Assembly (NCBI GenBank): GCA_045644025.1
Contig: JAZRGE010000047.1
Coordinates: forward strand, 1-10,762
Source of the DNA: JAZRGE01 sp045644025
GTDB taxonomy: Bacteria; Bacillota; Clostridia; Oscillospirales; Acutalibacteraceae
Direction of reading: 5' to 3'
Length of the DNA stretch: 10,762 bases
The notes under the pieces are model-generated. The model was not told where the DNA came from and ran no database searches. It saw only the letters and a list, made by a program, of their open reading frames with translations. Positions 1 through 7,153 of this stretch are shown in pieces (the first letter of the stretch is position 1; every line of letters starts with the position of its first letter). The translations under genes and the position numbers were made by a program.

Positions 1-2920
1 TCCCGCTGAGCTCGGCGTGAAGGAAAAAGTTCGCGCTATCATCCTTAACCAGCTCATCGAGCAGTATTCCGGCGAAGAGCTCAAGGAAGCTATCCGTGAC
101 AACATGGATAAGCTCATTCCCAAGCATGTTATCCTCGATGATATCTTCGCTTCCGTTAACTACCTCAACTGCCTTGCCAACGGCGTCGGCACCCCTGACG
201 ATATCGACCATCTCGGCAACCGCCGCATGAGAAGCGTTGGCGAACTGCTCCAGAACCAGTTCCGTATCGGTTTCAGCCGTATGGAGCGCGTTATCCGCGA
301 GCGTATGACTCTGCAGGACCTCGATATCATCACTCCTCAGAGCCTTATCAATATCCGTCCCGTAACTGCAGCTATCAAGGAGAATCTTGATAACCTTATT
401 CCCAAGCACATCACACTTGATGATATTTTTGCTTCTATCAACTACTTTATGGGTCTGCCCCACGGCATCGGCACCACCGATGATATCGACCATCTGGGCA
501 ACCGTAGAATCCGTTCCGTTGGCGAGTTGCTGCAGAATCAGTTCCGCATCGGCTTCTCCAGAATGGAAAGAGTTGTTAGAGAAAAGATGAATCTTCAGGC
601 TCAGGATGCCGATGCAGTGACTCCCCAGTCTCTCATCAATATCCGTCCTGTTGTGGCCGCTATTAAGGAGTTCTTCGGATCTTCGCCCCTTTCCCAGTTC
701 ATGGATCAGACTAACCCGCTTTCCGAGCTCACTCATAAGCGTCGTCTGTCTGCTCTGGGTCCCGGCGGTCTTTCCAGAGACCGTGCCGGATTCGAAGTTC
801 GAGACGTTCACTACAGCCACTACGGCCGTATGTGCCCCATCGAGACTCCCGAAGGCCCCAACATCGGTCTGATCTCCTATCTTGCAACATTTGCAAGGAT
901 AAATGAATATGGCTTTATCGAGGCTCCCTTCCGCCCTGTGGATAAGGAGACAGGTAAAGTTATGGATAAGGTCGTCTATATGTCGGCCGATGTGGAAGAT
1001 GATTACATCGTAGCTCAGGCCAACGAGCCCCTGGATGAAGAAGGCCGTTTTGCTAATGCTAAGGTTAACGCCCGTTGCCGCGATGAGTTCCTTGAAGTTG
1101 AAGCCGACAGAGCCGACTTTATGGACGTTTCGCCTAAGATGGTTGTTTCCGTTGCCACCGCTATGATCCCCTTCCTTGAGAACGACGATACCAACCGAGC
1201 TCTCATGGGCTCCAACATGCAGAAGCAGGCTGTGCCTCTGCTGTGCCCCGAAAGCCCCATTGTTGCCACCGGTATGGAATATAAGGCAGCTGTGGACTCC
1301 GGTGTTGTTGTGCTTGCTAAGAATCCCGGTACTGTTAAGTATGTTTCTGCTGATAAGATCGTTATCAAGCAGAAGGGCGGCGATCTGGATGAGTATGAGC
1401 TCATTAAGTTCCTGCGCTCCAACCACGGTACCTGCATCAATCAGAAGCCTATCGTTGAGGTTGGCCAGAAGGTAGCCGCCGGCGAAGTTATTGCCGATGG
1501 CCCTGCCACCTGCGACGGCGAGATCAGCCTTGGACGTAATGCCCTTATCGGCTTTATGACTTGGGAAGGCTACAACTACGAAGACGCTGTTCTTATCAAC
1601 GAAAAGCTGGTAAGAGACGATATCTACACCTCCATTCATATCGAAGAATATGAGCTGGAAGCCAGAGATACCAAGCTTGGCCCCGAAGAGATCACAAGGG
1701 ATATCCCCAACGTTGGTGAAGATGCCCTTAAGGATCTGGATGAGAGAGGTATTATCCGTATCGGTGCTGAGGTTCGCGCCGGTGATATTCTGGTAGGTAA
1801 GGTAACACCCAAGGGTGAAACAGAACTTACCGCAGAAGAGCACCTGCTTCGCGCCATCTTCGGCGAGAAGGCAAGGGAAGTGCGCGATACTTCTCTGCGT
1901 GTGCCTCACGGTGAATACGGCACCATCGTTGATGTTAAGGTGTTCAACCGCGAAAATTCTTCCGAACTCAACCCCGGTGTTAACCTTGTGGTTCGTTGCT
2001 ACATCGCCCAGAAGAGAAAGATCTCTGTTGGTGATAAGATGGCCGGCCGCCACGGTAATAAGGGTGTTGTTTCCAGAATTCTGCCCACCGAGGATATGCC
2101 CTACTTGCCCGACGGTACTCCCCTGGATATCGTTCTTAACCCCCTGGGCGTTCCCTCCCGTATGAACATCGGTCAGGTTCTTGAAGTTCATCTGGGCTAT
2201 GCCGCTAAGGCATTGGGCTGGAAGGTCGCCACTCCTGTATTCGATGGCGCCCACGAAACCGATATCCGTGCCTGCTTCAGAGCAGCCGGTATGAGGGAAG
2301 ACGGTAAGGTTCAGCTCTTCGACGGCCGTACCGGTCAGCCTTTTGATAACCCTGTTACAGTAGGTTATATGTATTATCTCAAGCTGCATCACCTGGTAGA
2401 CGATAAGATCCATGCTCGTTCCACCGGCCCCTACTCGCTGGTTACTCAGCAGCCTCTGGGCGGTAAAGCTCAGTTCGGCGGCCAGCGTTTCGGTGAAATG
2501 GAAGTTTGGGCACTGGAAGCTTACGGTGCTGCCTACACCTTGCAGGAAATTCTCACCGTTAAGTCCGATGATCTTGTGGGCCGTGTAAAGACCTACGAGG
2601 CCATTGTTAAGGGTAAGAACGTTCCCAATCCCGGCATCCCCGAGTCCTTCAAGGTTCTTATTAAGGAACTTCAGTCTCTCGGCCTGGATGTTAAGGTTCT
2701 GGATAGCGAAGAGAACGAAATCGATCTTCGCCAGACCTACGAGGAAGACGATGATATCGGCTTCAACTCTATTCACGACGACGGCTCTCTGCTCAGCGAG
2801 GCTCAGGTAGTGCCCGAAAACATGGAAGGTTTTGCTACTCTGGACAGCAACGGCGAAGAGATCATAGAAACCGCTGAGGAAAGTTATCTCGACTTTGCCG
2901 ACAGCGACGAAGAAATGTAA
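1..2920 (+). CDS. rpoB: DNA-directed RNA polymerase subunit beta, 5'-truncated, with internal tandem duplication
   Basis: This is the catalytic beta subunit of RNA polymerase, which forms one side of the active-site cleft and holds the rifampicin pocket. The reading frame is open from the window edge (first full codon at 2), so the GTG at 17 is internal; roughly 330 N-terminal residues are missing by comparison with family length. Visible in order are two copies of the DDIDHLGNRR...INIRP segment, the rifampicin cluster (about 671-810: GSSPLSQFMDQTNPLSELTHKR), the MCPIETPEGPNIGL block (about 830-870), GDKMAGRHGNKG near 2031-2064, and the C-terminal GGKAQFGGQRFGEMEVWALEAYG clamp region (about 2458-2530). 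It ends in an acidic tail at TAA. In the rifampicin cluster the residues matching E. coli D516, H526 and S531 are unchanged; Pro replaces E. coli Q510, a variant I believe occurs in Clostridia. The stop is followed at once by the rpoC ribosome binding site. The duplication is the oddity. Confidence 0.97.
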   Translation, partial: PAELGVKEKVRAIILNQLIEQYSGEELKEAIRDNMDKLIPKHVILDDIFASVNYLNCLANGVGTPDDIDHLGNRRMRSVGELLQNQFRIGFSRMERVIRERMTLQDLDIITPQSLINIRPVTAAIKENLDNLIPKHITLDDIFASINYFMGLPHGIGTTDDIDHLGNRRIRSVGELLQNQFRIGFSRMERVVREKMNLQAQDADAVTPQSLINIRPVVAAIKEFFGSSPLSQFMDQTNPLSELTHKRRLSALGPGGLSRDRAGFEVRDVHYSHYGRMCPIETPEGPNIGLISYLATFARINEYGFIEAPFRPVDKETGKVMDKVVYMSADVEDDYIVAQANEPLDEEGRFANAKVNARCRDEFLEVEADRADFMDVSPKMVVSVATAMIPFLENDDTNRALMGSNMQKQAVPLLCPESPIVATGMEYKAAVDSGVVVLAKNPGTVKYVSADKIVIKQKGGDLDEYELIKFLRSNHGTCINQKPIVEVGQKVAAGEVIADGPATCDGEISLGRNALIGFMTWEGYNYEDAVLINEKLVRDDIYTSIHIEEYELEARDTKLGPEEITRDIPNVGEDALKDLDERGIIRIGAEVRAGDILVGKVTPKGETELTAEEHLLRAIFGEKAREVRDTSLRVPHGEYGTIVDVKVFNRENSSELNPGVNLVVRCYIAQKRKISVGDKMAGRHGNKGVVSRILPTEDMPYLPDGTPLDIVLNPLGVPSRMNIGQVLEVHLGYAAKALGWKVATPVFDGAHETDIRACFRAAGMREDGKVQLFDGRTGQPFDNPVTVGYMYYLKLHHLVDDKIHARSTGPYSLVTQQPLGGKAQFGGQRFGEMEVWALEAYGAAYTLQEILTVKSDDLVGRVKTYEAIVKGKNVPNPGIPESFKVLIKELQSLGLDVKVLDSEENEIDLRQTYEEDDDIGFNSIHDDGSLLSEAQVVPENMEGFATLDSNGEEIIETAEESYLDFADSDEEM
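98..379 (+). repeat. rpoB: rpoB internal duplication, copy 1 (94 residues)
   Basis: This is the first copy of a direct in-frame repeat inside the beta subunit, matching roughly E. coli beta 410-503. It starts around DNMDKLIPKH, includes DDIDHLGNRRMRSVGELLQNQ, and ends INIRPVTAAIK. I count about 73 identities in 94 aligned residues against copy 2. Its first half departs from the family (SVNYLNCLANGVGT where SINYLLGLPYGIGT-like text is usual), while its second half (RERMTLQDLDIITPQ) is close to consensus. Confidence 0.93.
380..667 (+). repeat. rpoB: rpoB internal duplication, copy 2 (96 residues)
   Basis: This is the second copy, running directly on from copy 1 and then into the rifampicin cluster (EFFGSS). 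It starts ENLDNLIPKH and ends INIRPVVAAIK. Its first half (SINYFMGLPHGIGT) is close to the family consensus, but its second half carries a two-residue insertion (NLQAQDADAVTPQ against TLQDLDIITPQ in copy 1). Many conserved residues use different codons in the two copies, for example the NRR.RS stretch, so this is not a recent exact duplication. Confidence 0.93.
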
Positions 2921-2935
2921 AGGAGAAGAAGAACT

Positions 2936-5900
2936 ATGGAAAGTATCGAATTTGAATCCATCAAAATAGGTCTCGCGTCTCCTGATCAAATCAGAAGCTG
3001 GTCTTACGGCGAGGTTAAGAAACCCGAGACCATTAACTACCGCACACTCAAGCCCGAAAGGGATGGCCTTTTCTGCGAGCGCATTTTCGGACCAAGCAAG
3101 GACTGGGAATGCCACTGCGGAAAGTATAAGAGAATCCGTTATAAGGGCAAGGTTTGTGAGCGCTGCGGCGTTGAAGTAACCCGCGCCAGAGTAAGGCGTG
3201 AGCGTATGGGCAGCATTGAGCTGGCCGCTCCCGTTTCTCATATCTGGTATTTCAAGACTATTCCTTCCAGAATGGGTCTTGTGCTGGATCTGTCTCCCAG
3301 AGTTTTGGAACAGGTTCTCTATTTCTCCAAATATATCGTTATCGATCCCGGCGATGCCAGAGAGCTGGAAAAGAAGCAGCTGCTGGATGAAGCCGAGTAT
3401 CGCGATATGCTTGAAAAGTATGAAAACGACTTTAAGGCAGGTATGGGTGCCGAGGCTATCAAGGAACTTCTCATGGAAATCGATGTTGAGAAGGAATGCG
3501 AAGAGCTGAAGGCCGAGCTGGAAACAGCTACCAGCCAGAAGCGTGTTCGTCTGCTTAAGAGATTGGAAGTTATGGAAGCATTCAGGCAGTCGGGCAACCG
3601 TCCCGAGTGGATGATTATGGATGTTATTCCCGTAATTCCTCCCGATCTTCGCCCCATGGTTCAGCTCGATGGCGGACGTTTCGCCACCAGTGATCTGAAC
3701 GATCTTTACCGTAGAGTTATCAACCGCAACAACCGTCTTAAGAGGCTTCTCGAGCTCGGCGCTCCCGATATCATCGTGAGAAACGAAAAGAGAATGCTCC
3801 AGGAGGCTGTTGATGCCCTTATTGATAACGGCCGCAGAGGCAAACTTGTCACCGGTCCTAACAACCGTGCTCTCAAGTCTCTCTCCGATATGCTTAAGGG
3901 TAAGCAGGGCCGCTTCCGTCAGAACCTGCTTGGTAAGCGTGTTGACTATTCCGGCCGTTCCGTTATCGTTGTAGGCCCCGAACTGAAGATTTATCAGTGC
4001 GGCCTGCCCAAGGAAATGGCTCTTGAGCTCTTCAAGCCCTTTGTTATGAAGCGCTTGGTGGAGACTAATTCCGCTGTGAACATCAAGGCAGCCAGAAAGA
4101 TGGTAGAGCGCGCCAGCACAGAGGTTTGGGATGCTCTGGAAGTGGTTATTAAGGATCACCCCGTTATGCTCAACCGTGCTCCGACACTCCATAGGCTTGG
4201 TATTCAGGCTTTCGAGCCCGTGCTCGTTGAGGGCCGCGCTATCAAGCTTCATCCTCTGGTATGTACCGCCTTCAACGCCGACTTCGACGGTGACCAGATG
4301 GCTGTTCACGTACCCCTTTCGGCAGAGGCTCAGGCAGAGGCCAGGTTCCTTATGCTTGCTGCCAATAACCTGCTGAAACCCTCCGATGGTAAACCTGTTA
4401 CCGTTCCTACTCAGGATATGGTTCTCGGTTCCTATTATCTCACCCTTGTGCGCGAGGATGAGCCCGGTGCTCCCGTTGTAGACGAAGCAACCGGCAACAA
4501 GCGCTATATGGTCTTCCGCGATAAGGACGAAGCTATGATGGCTTATGCCGATGGCGTAGTCGGTCTCCACGCACCTATCAAGGTTCGTATGACAAAGAAG
4601 ACCGATGAGGGTGTGAAATCTGCCCTTATTGAGACTACTGTTGGTTTCCTTACCTTCAATGAGTCTATCCCCCAGAATCTGGGCTATATCGATAGATCTA
4701 TCCCCGGCAATGAACTTCAGCTGGAGATTCCTATGCGCAAGCCCAACGGTGCTGTAAATAAAATCAACAAGGGCGAACTCAGCAAGATCGTTGATTGCTG
4801 CATCAAGAAGCTCGGCACAAGCGAGGCTGCCATTGTTCTTGATAAGATCAAGGCAACAGGCTTTAAGTACTCCACCCGCGGCGCTGTCACAGTATCTGTT
4901 TCCGATGCTGTTATCCCGCCCGAGAAGGCTCAGCTCATTAAAGATGCCGAGGCAGAGATCGATCTCGTGCTGAAGGACTACCGTCGCGGCCTTATCAACA
5001 ACGATGAGCGTCTGCGCCTTGTAGTTGAAATCTGGAATAAGACCACCGGCGACGTTGCCGATGCTCTTAAGGGCAACCTTGATGAATTCAACCCCATCTT
5101 CATGATGGCCGATTCCGGCGCTCGTGGTTCGATGAACCAGATCCGCCAGCTGGCCGGTATGAGAGGACTTGTTTCCAACACATCCGGTCGAGTCATCGAA
5201 GTTCCCATTCGTTCCAACTATCGTGAAGGACTTAATGTTCTGGAATACTTCATTTCTTCCCGTGGTGCCCGTAAGGGTCTGGCTGATACCGCTCTGCGTA
5301 CTGCAGACTCCGGTTACCTCACCCGCCGCTTGGTAGACGTTTCTCAGGATGTTATCATCAGAGACGACGACTGCTGCACTAAGGAGGGCCTCACTGTCAG
5401 CGCTATTCGCGAGGGCGATCATGTGATCGAATCTCTGGAAGATCGCTTGGTGGGCAGATACCTTGTGGAAGATTTCGTGGATGCCGATGGCAACGTTGTG
5501 GTGTCCAAGGATAAGATGATGGATGATGCTGACGCCAAGAAGATCGTGGCAGCAGGCGTTGAATCTATCCAGATCAGATCCATCCTTACTTGCCGTTCCA
5601 AATCCGGCGCTTGTAAGAAGTGCTACGGTTCCAACCTGGCAACCGGTGGAAAGGTTACTGTTGGCGAAGCTGTTGGTATTGTTGCCGCTCAGTCGATCGG
5701 TGAACCCGGTACCCAGCTTACCATGCGTACGTCCCATCCCGGTGGTATCGCCAGTGCAGAGGATATCACCCAGGGTCTTCCCCGTGTTGAGGAGCTCTTC
5801 GAGGCCAGAAAGCCCAAGAGATTCTGCTACCTCAGTGAGATCGACGGTGTTGTTTCCATCACCGAAGAGAAGAAGAATCATCGTACAATTCATGTTACCG

Positions 5901-6541
5901 ACGAAAAGAATGCCGATAGCCGTTCTTATGCTATTCCTTATTCCTATCACATCAGCGTGAAGGATGGCCAGGAAGTTAAGAAGGGCCAGGCACTCACCGA
6001 AGGTGTATGCAATCCTCACGATATTCTGGATATTCTCGGCCCCGGCGCTGTTCAGGACTACATCATCGCCCAGATTCAGAGCGTTTACCGTTCTCAGGGT
6101 GTTGATATCAATGATAAGCATATCGAAGTAATCGTTCGCCAGATGATGCGTAAATTCCGCATCACCGATCCGGGCAGCACCGATCTTGTGATGGGTACCC
6201 TGGTTGAGCGCGGTGAAGTTTACCTTGCAAACGAAGCAATCGAGGCACGTATCGCCGCTGGCGAGACAGATTTGAGAGTTGCCGAATACGAACCCACTCT
6301 GCTGGGTATCACCAAGGCTTCTCTTGCCACCGATTCCTTCCTCTCTGCTGCATCCTTCCAGGAAACAACTAGGGTCTTGACGGATGCTGCAATAAAGGGT
6401 AAAATAGATCCGTTGTTCGGTCTGAAGGAAAACGTTATTATCGGTAAGCTTGTTCCTGCCGGCACAGGTATGAAGTGCTATAGTCATTCCGATGACTCTG
6501 AGACCTTCAACTACCTTTCCGGTGAAGATGAACTGGCATAA
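2936..6541 (+). CDS. rpoC: DNA-directed RNA polymerase subunit beta'
   Basis: This is the largest RNA polymerase subunit, carrying the catalytic Mg2+ site, the clamp and the mobile active-site elements. At 1201 residues it matches the Firmicutes form (about 1200). The N-terminal zinc ribbon has C59, C61, C74 and C77. The metal-binding NADFDGDQM motif has D449, D451 and D453 (4280-4294). The second zinc site is C813, C886, C893 and C896, with an extra Cys at 814 where Gly is usual. The bridge helix is around residues 768-803 and the trigger loop around 913-946, ending DITQGLPRVEELFEARKPK. Oddities are R776 for the usual bridge-helix His, S933 and P935 flanking the conserved trigger-loop H934, and KLV in place of the usual RPV/RAI just before TGPNNRALKSL. 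ATG 2936 follows an AGGAG site at 2920-2924, and only 15 nt separate it from rpoB, so the two are surely cotranscribed. Confidence 0.98.
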   Translation: MESIEFESIKIGLASPDQIRSWSYGEVKKPETINYRTLKPERDGLFCERIFGPSKDWECHCGKYKRIRYKGKVCERCGVEVTRARVRRERMGSIELAAPVSHIWYFKTIPSRMGLVLDLSPRVLEQVLYFSKYIVIDPGDARELEKKQLLDEAEYRDMLEKYENDFKAGMGAEAIKELLMEIDVEKECEELKAELETATSQKRVRLLKRLEVMEAFRQSGNRPEWMIMDVIPVIPPDLRPMVQLDGGRFATSDLNDLYRRVINRNNRLKRLLELGAPDIIVRNEKRMLQEAVDALIDNGRRGKLVTGPNNRALKSLSDMLKGKQGRFRQNLLGKRVDYSGRSVIVVGPELKIYQCGLPKEMALELFKPFVMKRLVETNSAVNIKAARKMVERASTEVWDALEVVIKDHPVMLNRAPTLHRLGIQAFEPVLVEGRAIKLHPLVCTAFNADFDGDQMAVHVPLSAEAQAEARFLMLAANNLLKPSDGKPVTVPTQDMVLGSYYLTLVREDEPGAPVVDEATGNKRYMVFRDKDEAMMAYADGVVGLHAPIKVRMTKKTDEGVKSALIETTVGFLTFNESIPQNLGYIDRSIPGNELQLEIPMRKPNGAVNKINKGELSKIVDCCIKKLGTSEAAIVLDKIKATGFKYSTRGAVTVSVSDAVIPPEKAQLIKDAEAEIDLVLKDYRRGLINNDERLRLVVEIWNKTTGDVADALKGNLDEFNPIFMMADSGARGSMNQIRQLAGMRGLVSNTSGRVIEVPIRSNYREGLNVLEYFISSRGARKGLADTALRTADSGYLTRRLVDVSQDVIIRDDDCCTKEGLTVSAIREGDHVIESLEDRLVGRYLVEDFVDADGNVVVSKDKMMDDADAKKIVAAGVESIQIRSILTCRSKSGACKKCYGSNLATGGKVTVGEAVGIVAAQSIGEPGTQLTMRTSHPGGIASAEDITQGLPRVEELFEARKPKRFCYLSEIDGVVSITEEKKNHRTIHVTDEKNADSRSYAIPYSYHISVKDGQEVKKGQALTEGVCNPHDILDILGPGAVQDYIIAQIQSVYRSQGVDINDKHIEVIVRQMMRKFRITDPGSTDLVMGTLVERGEVYLANEAIEARIAAGETDLRVAEYEPTLLGITKASLATDSFLSAASFQETTRVLTDAAIKGKIDPLFGLKENVIIGKLVPAGTGMKCYSHSDDSETFNYLSGEDELA

Positions 6542-6593
6542 ATGTATGTAATCGCTTAGGCGTTATATAAATTTTAGAGTAAGGAGGTGCAAT

Positions 6594-7016
6594 ATGCCAA
6601 CCTTTAACCAGTTAGTTCGTAACGGACGCGAAACTGTGGAGAAGAAAGCTAAGGCTCCTGCATTGCTTAAAGGATACAACTCCCTTAAGAGAACAATGAC
6701 AGACAACGATTCTCCCCAGAAGAGAGGTGTCTGCACTGCAGTTAAGACCTCTACCCCTAAGAAACCTAACTCTGCTATGAGAAAGATCGCTCGTGTGCGT
6801 CTTTCCCACGGTATTGAAGTTTCGGCCTATATCCCCGGTATCGGCCACAATCTTCAGGAGCACAGTGTGGTTCTTATTCGCGGCGGACGTGTTAAGGACC
6901 TTCCTGGTGTGCGTTACCACATTATCCGTGGTACTCTGGATACTCAGGGTGTTAACGGAAGAATGCAGGCTCGCTCCAAGTACGGTGCAAAGCGTCCCAA
7001 AAAGGCTGCTAAGTAA
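6594..7016 (+). CDS. rpsL: 30S ribosomal protein S12
   Basis: S12 sits at the 30S decoding centre, helps monitor codon-anticodon pairing, and is the classical streptomycin-resistance target. The 140-residue product begins MPTFNQLVR and contains LLKGYNSLKR, SPQKRGVCTAVKT, TPKKPNSAMRK and the very conserved IPGIGHNLQEHSVVLIRGG and VKDLPGVRYH blocks. The two lysines where streptomycin-resistance changes usually occur (in PKKPNSA and RVKDLPG) are both present, as is the Asp of VKDLPG that is methylthiolated in some bacteria. PNSAMRK has Met for the common Leu. The start is fixed by AAGGAGGTG at 6581-6589. It lies 52 nt after rpoC; the L7Ae-family gene often found between them in Firmicutes is absent. 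Confidence 0.98.
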   Translation: MPTFNQLVRNGRETVEKKAKAPALLKGYNSLKRTMTDNDSPQKRGVCTAVKTSTPKKPNSAMRKIARVRLSHGIEVSAYIPGIGHNLQEHSVVLIRGGRVKDLPGVRYHIIRGTLDTQGVNGRMQARSKYGAKRPKKAAK

Positions 7017-7040
7017 GCAGTAGTTAATTGACAGAAATCT

Positions 7041-7065
7041 CTGCCGCAAAAAATTCAAGCGGCGG
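7041..7065 (+). other. G+C-rich RNA hairpin (7-bp stem, 11-nt loop)
   Basis: CTGCCGC (7041-7047) pairs with GCGGCGG (7059-7065) with one G-U pair and an A-rich 11-nt loop. Its last two bases are shared with the next hairpin, so full-length versions of both cannot form together. Confidence 0.55.
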
Positions 7066-7081
7066 CGTTATATACAACGCC
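7064..7081 (+). other. Second RNA hairpin (6-bp stem, 6-nt loop)
   Basis: GGCGTT (7064-7069) pairs perfectly with AACGCC (7076-7081) across the loop ATATAC. Its 3' arm contains the first two bases of the CCTCC that could mask the rpsG ribosome binding site. Confidence 0.5.
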
Positions 7082-7120
7082 TCCACTTGGTGCAAACGGG
7101 AATTTTGTCGCTCGAGTACC

Positions 7121-7132
7121 TATGATATCATA
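7121..7132. other. 12-bp perfect palindrome upstream of rpsG
   Basis: TATGATATCATA reads the same on both strands and ends eight bases before the rpsG GGAGG. It could be a protein-binding site, a weak RNA stem or chance. No matching -35 element is seen at the right distance, so a promoter is not supported. Confidence 0.35.
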
Positions 7133-7153
7133 AATGTGAAGGAGGGAAGTTAA

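Larger units (their letters stand above)
7017..7153 (+). promoter_or_regulatory. rpsL-rpsG spacer with candidate structured leader for S7
   Basis: This 137-nt non-coding spacer is the longest in the window. It holds a G+C-rich hairpin (7041-7065), a second overlapping hairpin (7064-7081), a CCTCC at 7080-7084 complementary to the rpsG ribosome binding site GGAGG at 7141-7145, and a 12-bp perfect palindrome at 7121-7132. In E. coli, S7 represses its own operon by binding the rpsL-rpsG spacer. Use of this spacer in the same way is an inference from position and structure only. Neither hairpin is followed by a T-run, so they are not intrinsic terminators. Confidence 0.4.

Noticed and set aside
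17..19. GTG as the start of rpoB
   Set aside because: The frame is open upstream to the window edge (P-A-E-L-G precede it), no ribosome binding site is present, and beta needs several hundred more N-terminal residues.
671..810. A rifampicin-resistance change in the rpoB cluster
   Set aside because: The residues at the main resistance positions (E. coli D516, H526, S531) are the sensitive ones. The Pro at the E. coli Q510 position is, as far as I recall, a clade variant.
6542..6559. A five-codon open frame starting directly after the rpoC stop
   Set aside because: It is far too short, has no conserved meaning I know of, and its ATG directly follows the rpoC TAA probably by chance.
6594..7016. 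A streptomycin-resistance allele of rpsL
   Set aside because: Both lysines normally altered in resistant strains are present.
7028..7033. TTGACA, a perfect -35 hexamer, as part of a promoter before rpsG
   Set aside because: At 16-18 nt spacing the bases are AAAATT, AAATTC or AATTCA, which are not usable -10 elements.
7041..7090. The rpsL-rpsG hairpins as an intrinsic terminator
   Set aside because: No T-run follows either stem, and the downstream genes belong to the same operon.
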